The notes under the pieces: generated by a model | The model's input: the letters and a program-made list of their open reading frames with translations, nothing else | The model's database searches: none | Told to the model about the DNA's origin: nothing | Part shown: positions 5,346 to 9,609 of the stretch, in pieces | How the letters are laid out: each line of letters starts with the position of its first letter | How positions within the stretch are numbered: position 1 is the first letter of the stretch | Source of the DNA: Candidatus Rokuibacteriota bacterium | GTDB lineage: Bacteria > Methylomirabilota > Methylomirabilia > Rokubacteriales > CSP1-6 | Assembly (NCBI GenBank): GCA_016201645.1 | Contig: JACQCL010000153.1 | Span: forward strand, 1-9,609 | Reading direction: 5' to 3' | DNA: 9,609 bases | Program-made: the position numbers and the translations under genes

Positions 5346-6278
5346 CTAGAGAGAATGAGCCAGAGCGAACAGCGCCGCAGTCGTCCGCTCGAGCGCCGAG
5401 GGCTCCAGGGTCTCGGAGCGGTCGCCCGACGTGTGGTAGGTGTCGAACGGCGGCGGTCGCTTCACGAGCTGGCGGAAGACGTTCCGAAGGGGACTGAAAA
5501 TGAACTGGCGGAGCTCCTCGGCCCGCGCCTGAGGCACCACCGTGAGCCCGAAGGCCGGAATGCCCAGAGCAACGAACGCCCGGTGATCGCTCCCGAAGAA
5601 CGGAATTCGGCCGACGATATGATACGTCTCGTCGCGGCGATACCCTAACCGTTCCAGCGTTTTCTCAAAGGCCCGGAGCAGAGGGGCCCCGTCGAGGGGC
5701 GGGATGGCGTCCCAGACCGCCAGGGAGTCGCCGATCCCGCAGAGCTCGAGGCTCAGGACGCCCATCACGCCCTTCAGGTCGGCGGTCTTGACGTAGCAGC
5801 GCGCCCCGAGATAGCCGATCTCCTCTCCCCCGGTGAAGAGCAACCTCACGCGGATCCTCTTCGGCGGCTCGCACATGAGCCGATCGGCGAGCGTCAAGAG
5901 GATCGCCACCGCCGAGCCGTCGTCGTTGGCACCCGGGCTCCCCGGCACCGCGTCGTGGTGGCCGATCAGAATCAGCGTCTGCTCGCCCGCCCCCACGTCC
6001 ACCACGAAGTTCTCGCCGCTCCCCTCCAGCGTCCCATAGGGATAGCGCTGAAAGGGCAGGCCGCGCACCGTGAGGTAGCTGGCGACTATCGCCTGGCGCT
6101 CGTGATTCGGCCGCCCTTCAAGGAGCCGGACGTAATCAAGGAGCGAGGGATGGGGGGAGCGAAGCAGGTCGTCGAGAGAGAGTGAAAGGACAGGCGCGGC
6201 GCGGCCTCTGTTCACGAGCCGGGCGACGCCGCTGTTGACTCGCCCCCTGAGATAGAAGCCCACTTCGCGGAGCGTCAT
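5346..6278 (-). CDS. M28-family zinc metallopeptidase (aminopeptidase-like)
   Basis: The 310-residue protein carries the di-zinc peptidase core from about residue 45: GHHDAV (H107, D109), GANDDGSAV (D119/D120 bridging), GGEEIG (E152 general base, E153 ligand), SLELCG (E178 where many members have Asp), SDHRAF (H232) and YHTSGD (H282, the likely last ligand). This is the M28 order, so release of N-terminal residues from peptides or a similar amide hydrolysis is expected. No signal peptide is visible, so a cytoplasmic location is likely. The start ATG at 6278 overlaps the stop of the TatD-family gene in ATGA; the frame is open further upstream, but that part overlaps the TatD-family gene and is out-of-frame noise. 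There is no Shine-Dalgarno, so coupling probably supplies ribosomes. It is last in the five-gene chain. Confidence 0.88.
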   Translation of the reverse strand: MTLREVGFYLRGRVNSGVARLVNRGRAAPVLSLSLDDLLRSPHPSLLDYVRLLEGRPNHERQAIVASYLTVRGLPFQRYPYGTLEGSGENFVVDVGAGEQTLILIGHHDAVPGSPGANDDGSAVAILLTLADRLMCEPPKRIRVRLLFTGGEEIGYLGARCYVKTADLKGVMGVLSLELCGIGDSLAVWDAIPPLDGAPLLRAFEKTLERLGYRRDETYHIVGRIPFFGSDHRAFVALGIPAFGLTVVPQARAEELRQFIFSPLRNVFRQLVKRPPPFDTYHTSGDRSETLEPSALERTTAALFALAHSL

Positions 6279-7069
6279 TGCCCGGACGGGATGCCGAAGA
6301 GCGCGAGGGCATTCGTCGCCATCTGGGCGCCGAGCTCGTCCGTCGGCACCCCTCGGAGCTCGGCCACCCGGGCCGCGGTGATCGGAAGGTAGGCCGGCTC
6401 GTTCCGCTTGCCGCGATACGGCTGGGGCGGGAGGAACGGGCAATCGGTCTCTACCACCAGGCGGTCGGCCGGCACCATCTTTACCACGGTAGGCAGCTTT
6501 CTGGCGTTCGGGTACGTGATAGGGCCCGCGATCGAGATGAGGAGGCCGAGATCGAGGCACTGGCGGGCCACCGCCTCGTCCCCTGAAAAGCAGTGCATGA
6601 TGCCGCCGATCTCCCTCACGCCCTCGGCGCGGAGCATTTCCACCGTCTCGGCATGCGCGTCCCGGCAGTGGATGAGCACTGGTTTCTTCGCCCGCCGCGC
6701 GAGGTCGAGCTGGCGGCGAAACACCTTCACTTGGACTTCCCGGGGCGAGAGATTTCGGAACAAGTCGAGTCCGGTCTCCCCGATTGCGACCACCCGCGGG
6801 GAGGACTCGGTGAGTTTCTGAAGCTCCTCGAAAGCCGCCTCGTCAGCCTCGGAAGCATCGTGAGGGTGAATGCCGACAGCGGCGTAGATGTCAGGCTCCC
6901 TCTCGGCGAGCGAGACGGCGGCGCGAGAGGTCTCGACGCTGGTCCCAATCGTGAGTATCCACTTGACGCCAGCGGCCCGCGCCCGCTGGAGGACCGCCGG
7001 CAGATCCCCGTCGAACTCAGGAAAGTGCAGATGCGCGTGCGTGTCGAACAGGACCGGCCCGGGGCTCAC
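6275..7069 (-). CDS. TatD-family metal-dependent hydrolase (YcfH/TatD DNase type)
   Basis: This 264-residue TIM-barrel hydrolase shows the complete family metal site: H11 and H13 in DTHAHLHF, E98 in GETGLD, H134 in LIHCRDA, H159 in MHCFSG and D209 in VETDCPFLPPQP. The RGKRNEPAYL segment (219-228) is also typical. Characterised relatives are Mg2+- or Mn2+-dependent deoxyribonucleases, and some act as D-aminoacyl-tRNA deacylases, so the substrate here remains open. The length is normal for the family. The start is GTG at 7069, overlapping the TGA of the preceding substrate-binding protein gene in GTGA; no independent Shine-Dalgarno is seen. The gene itself overlaps the peptidase start by 4 bp. 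The functional link to transport proteins is not obvious. Confidence 0.94.
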   Translation of the reverse strand: MSPGPVLFDTHAHLHFPEFDGDLPAVLQRARAAGVKWILTIGTSVETSRAAVSLAEREPDIYAAVGIHPHDASEADEAAFEELQKLTESSPRVVAIGETGLDLFRNLSPREVQVKVFRRQLDLARRAKKPVLIHCRDAHAETVEMLRAEGVREIGGIMHCFSGDEAVARQCLDLGLLISIAGPITYPNARKLPTVVKMVPADRLVVETDCPFLPPQPYRGKRNEPAYLPITAARVAELRGVPTDELGAQMATNALALFGIPSGQ

Positions 7070-8037
7070 TGGATCACGTGGTCCGCTCGCAGGAGAACGG
7101 ACTGGGGGATCGTGAGGCCGAGGGCCTTGGCGGTCTTGAGGTTGACGACCAACTCGAACTTGGTGGGCTGCTCCACGGGCAGGTCGGCGGGCTTGACGCC
7201 TTTCAGGATCTTGTCCACGTAGACGGCCGCACGGCGGAAAACATCAGGCACACTTACCCCATACGCCATAAGGCCGCCAGCGTCCGCATATTCCCGGCGA
7301 TCGTACATAACCGGCAGCCGGTGCTCTGCCGCGAGACTCAAGATCTGTCTCACGGGAGGAGCCCCGAGAGGGTCGTCACCGAAGACGATAATCGCGTCAG
7401 CGCGCTCCTTGATCGCCATGGCGAGTGCGTCGGCATGCCCAGTAGTCCTTCGCGCCCCGAGAGATGATAGCTTCACGCCCAAGGCCTGTGCCGCGGTCTG
7501 CATTTCTTTCAGGCCGACTGCCTCAGCTGTAAGGGTCGAAGTCCAGAAGACGGCTACGCGAGAAACCTTCGGTAAGGCTTGCTTCAGCAGGTCCAATCGT
7601 TTCCCGCTCAACTCCGGGGCAAGGATAGACAACCCTGTGATGTTTCCTCCCGGCCGCGCCAAGCTGGCCACGAGCCCAGACCCCACAGGATCGCCAGCAA
7701 TCGCAACGACTGGGATCCTCTTCGTTGCGCTCTTCACCGCCAGGGCTGCTGGCGTAGAGTCGGCAACGATGACGTCGACTTTGAGAGCGACCAGTTCGAC
7801 TGCAAGGCGTCGGAGCAGCCCCTCATCCCCTCCCGCGCTGCGTCTTTCGATGACGATATTCTTGTAGTCAATGTATCCGAGCTCGCGCAAAGCTTGCGAA
7901 AAGGGTTCGAACGATAGGCCGCCATACCACGGCACCAAAAATCCTACCCGGGGGACCTGTGGCCGCTGCTGTGCGTCGGCCAGCAGCGGCGCCAAGAGGA
8001 GGCCGAGGGCAAGGGTGATCGGCTTGCGAAGGCTCAC
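7066..8037 (-). CDS. ABC transporter substrate-binding protein (PF04392 type), paralogue 1
   Basis: The 323-residue protein begins with a Sec signal peptide (basic MSLRK, hydrophobic core to about 20, probable cut after LADA, residue 22), and no lipobox cysteine is seen. It would therefore be periplasmic. The mature protein has two Rossmann-like lobes; hallmark blocks are GDPVGSGLVASLARPGGNI (115-133), VPDVFRRAAVYVDKILKG (263-280) and LPVEQPTKFELVVNLKTAKA (286-305). The family resembles the tryptophan-binding TrpX group and periplasmic-binding-protein type 1 folds, but the ligand is unknown. No permease or ATPase gene is present. The GTG start at 8037 overlaps the TGA of paralogue 2 in GTGA, with AAGG about 7 nt upstream. 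The two paralogues share the ending SVL-RAD-VIQ and are clearly a tandem duplication. Confidence 0.92.
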   Translation of the reverse strand: MSLRKPITLALGLLLAPLLADAQQRPQVPRVGFLVPWYGGLSFEPFSQALRELGYIDYKNIVIERRSAGGDEGLLRRLAVELVALKVDVIVADSTPAALAVKSATKRIPVVAIAGDPVGSGLVASLARPGGNITGLSILAPELSGKRLDLLKQALPKVSRVAVFWTSTLTAEAVGLKEMQTAAQALGVKLSSLGARRTTGHADALAMAIKERADAIIVFGDDPLGAPPVRQILSLAAEHRLPVMYDRREYADAGGLMAYGVSVPDVFRRAAVYVDKILKGVKPADLPVEQPTKFELVVNLKTAKALGLTIPQSVLLRADHVIQ

Positions 8038-9032
8038 TGGATCACCTTGTCCGCCCGGTACAGGACGGACGGCGGAATCGTGAGGCCCAAAGCCTTGGCG
8101 GTCCCGAGGTTGATCACCAAGCCAAACTTCGTGGGCTGCTCCACAGGCAGTTCCGCCGGACTCGCACCCTTCAGAACCTTGTCCACGTAGACGGCGCCTC
8201 GCCGGAACAAGTCGGCCAGATCGACACCATAGGCCATGAGGCTGCCAGCCTCCACATGCTCCCTCACGTTATGCATCGTAGGTAGGCGGTGCTTGGCTTC
8301 CAGCTGGGCGAGGCGGTGTCGGTGAAGGAAGAACACCGAGTCAGCAAGCACGAATAGTGCGTCCGGCCGCCCCCGGGCTATCTTCTCAAAGGCGTGGTCA
8401 AACTCCTCGGGCCCGCGCACCTCTACGATTTGCAGCGCTACTTTCAGGGACTGGGCCGCACGCTTCACCTCCCGCAGTAAGGGCGCGTTGACCGCCGCAC
8501 GGGCTAGGTTCCGCAGCACGGCGACGCGTGAGGCCTGGGGGAGGGTTTCCTTCAGCAGCTCGAGCTGCTTGCCAAAGATCTCCACGCTGGGCGTGAGGGT
8601 CAGCCCGGTGAGGTTCCCACCCGGGCGGGCTAGGCTGGCGACAAGGCCGGATCCAACAGGATCGACGGGGAACAGGAAGACGATCGGAATCGTTCGGGTT
8701 ACGTTCTTGGCCGCGAGGGCCGAGTCCGTTTGCGGGGCCACGATGAGGTCTACTTTCAGCTGGACCAGCTCTTTCGCGAAGGCGGGGAGCCGCTCGACCT
8801 TCCCCTCGGCCCAGCGCCACTCGATCATGAGGTTCTTGCCCTCGACCAACCCCTGCTCCCGGAGCGCCGGCAAGAAGACCTGGTCAATCAAATCCGCCGC
8901 GGACTGGCGGCTGGGGATGCTCATGTACCCGATGCGGTACACCTTCCCCGGCTGGTGCGCGTCGGCGGCGAGCGGCGCCGCAAGGACGCCGAGGACGAGG
9001 GTGAAGATGATGGCGACTGCTCTGAGCCTCAT
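8034..9032 (-). CDS. ABC transporter substrate-binding protein (PF04392 type), paralogue 2
   Basis: From ATG 9032 the product is 332 residues. It opens with a textbook signal peptide (MRLR, hydrophobic core, cut after LAADA at residue 25) and then two lobes with VDPVGSGLVASLARPGGNLTGL (123-144) and the C-terminal LPVEQPTKFGLVINLGTAKALG shared with paralogue 1. A periplasmic, ligand-binding role is expected; ligand and transporter partner are unknown. GTG at 9047 is an alternative start that overlaps the reductase stop (TAGTG). I prefer ATG 9032 because GGAGA lies about 9 nt upstream and the signal peptide then has its normal basic start. Several loops, such as FFLHRHRLAQLEAKHRLP, differ strongly from paralogue 1, so the ligands may differ. 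Confidence 0.9.
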   Translation of the reverse strand: MRLRAVAIIFTLVLGVLAAPLAADAHQPGKVYRIGYMSIPSRQSAADLIDQVFLPALREQGLVEGKNLMIEWRWAEGKVERLPAFAKELVQLKVDLIVAPQTDSALAAKNVTRTIPIVFLFPVDPVGSGLVASLARPGGNLTGLTLTPSVEIFGKQLELLKETLPQASRVAVLRNLARAAVNAPLLREVKRAAQSLKVALQIVEVRGPEEFDHAFEKIARGRPDALFVLADSVFFLHRHRLAQLEAKHRLPTMHNVREHVEAGSLMAYGVDLADLFRRGAVYVDKVLKGASPAELPVEQPTKFGLVINLGTAKALGLTIPPSVLYRADKVIQ

Positions 9033-9046
9033 GGTGGCGTTCTCCA

Positions 9047-9609
9047 CTACCCGTCGGCTGGCTTCTCGCCCAGTGCGTCCAGCCGACGCTTGGCCTCCGC
9101 ATACACGTCGGGGGGCACCGGGCCGGCCTCGGCCGCTCGCAGGTTCTGGGCCAGATGATCCGGGTTCATGGTCCCCACGATGGTGGTGTGCAGGTCTGGG
9201 TGGGAGAGCGTAAAGCGAAGGAGGAACGCGGTGCGGCTTTCTCCCGGGGCTCGCAGCTCATCCAGCCCGGCCTTCTCCCAGATCGCCCAGCGATCGTGCT
9301 GACCCAGCCCCGCCTCCTCGGGCGCGCCGCGCGCCACACCGCCCCGAATGATGGTGCCCGCCCCCGCCTTGGCGACGGCGGTGATCACCTTCTCGTGGGC
9401 GCGCTCCAGCGCCGAATAGGGGATCTGGAAGGTATCAAACACCCCCCACTCGGTGAACGGGATGATGTGTGGCAACTTTGAGGACACGCCGATCCACCGA
9501 ACCTTCCCGGCCACCCTAACGTCCTCCATCACCCTGACCAGATCGCCCGCTCTGACCTGCTCCACCGACGGGTTGTGAAGCTGCCAGACGTCCACGTACT
9601 CCGTCTTCA
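9047..9609 (-). CDS. Aldo/keto reductase family oxidoreductase, C-terminal part
   Basis: The 5' end lies beyond the right edge; 186 codons are visible and the true N-terminus, with the catalytic Asp, Tyr and Lys, is missing. The visible part begins KTEYVDVWQLHNP, where the His matches the conserved catalytic-tetrad His of the (alpha/beta)8 NAD(P)H-dependent family. VRWIGVSS, the QIPYSALER strand and the C-terminal TIVGTMNPDHLAQNLRAAEAGPV cofactor-binding segment follow. It reduces an aldehyde or ketone of unknown identity. A codon reading as Met in some translations at 9593-9595 is an internal GTG (Val), not a start. The stop TAG (9047-9049) abuts the next gene, so the reductase is cotranscribed with the substrate-binding proteins. 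Confidence 0.9.
   Translation of the reverse strand, partial: KTEYVDVWQLHNPSVEQVRAGDLVRVMEDVRVAGKVRWIGVSSKLPHIIPFTEWGVFDTFQIPYSALERAHEKVITAVAKAGAGTIIRGGVARGAPEEAGLGQHDRWAIWEKAGLDELRAPGESRTAFLLRFTLSHPDLHTTIVGTMNPDHLAQNLRAAEAGPVPPDVYAEAKRRLDALGEKPADG

Noticed and set aside
6279..6560. N-terminal extension of the peptidase frame
   Set aside because: It overlaps the TatD-family gene and is Pro/Arg-rich, with no family similarity. The ATGA overlap at 6275-6278 gives a sensible start.
1..9609. CRISPR array, tRNA, rRNA, insertion sequence or phage genes
   Set aside because: No regularly spaced repeats, tRNA-like cloverleaf, transposase motif or terminal inverted repeats were found on reading. Nearly all the sequence is accounted for by metabolic, transport and regulatory genes.

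Overview
The window is GC-rich and densely coded, almost entirely on the minus strand, with short intergenic gaps and start/stop overlaps. It looks like a soil or sediment bacterium. The tandem orphan PF04392-type substrate-binding proteins and the tyrosine-degradation enzymes would suit Candidatus Rokubacteria (Methylomirabilota) or a similar uncultured lineage. That placement is an inference from gene style; no marker gene is present.

Layout from left to right. Positions 1-88 (minus) hold the start of a gene that runs off the left edge. Positions 89-304 contain no convincing gene, but do contain an AT-rich perfect inverted repeat. Positions 305-914 (minus) form a compact metal-response unit: a MerR-type promoter/operator, a MerR regulator with cysteines typical of metal sensors, and a translationally coupled 46-residue protein with a CxxCxxC motif. 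Positions 922-4165 (minus) are a three-gene tyrosine/homogentisate catabolic operon, transcribed fah (fumarylacetoacetase) - hpd (4-hydroxyphenylpyruvate dioxygenase) - hmgA (homogentisate dioxygenase). Its enzymes carry 4-hydroxyphenylpyruvate to fumarate and acetoacetate; only maleylacetoacetate isomerase is missing from the window.

A divergent plus-strand gene at 4256-4546 encodes a small DUF2007-like protein. It converges on a HAD phosphatase gene (minus, 4543-5181), and the two stop codons share one CTAG. After a 164-bp gap with a GC-rich hairpin, positions 5346-9609 (minus) are a chain of five overlapping genes, in transcription order: aldo/keto reductase (5' end off the right edge), two tandem paralogous ABC substrate-binding proteins, a TatD-family metal-dependent hydrolase, and an M28-family metallopeptidase.

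Two themes stand out. First, genes preceded by a recognisable promoter (fah, merR, the DUF2007-like gene) lack a Shine-Dalgarno sequence and have a -10 box only 6-12 nt upstream of the start, suggesting leaderless or near-leaderless mRNAs; most operon-internal genes of the left half have strong AGGAGG sites. Second, the MerR/Cys-rich small protein pair, with its near-palindromic operator in a 19-20 bp spacer, is the best candidate for a little-described metal-response module.
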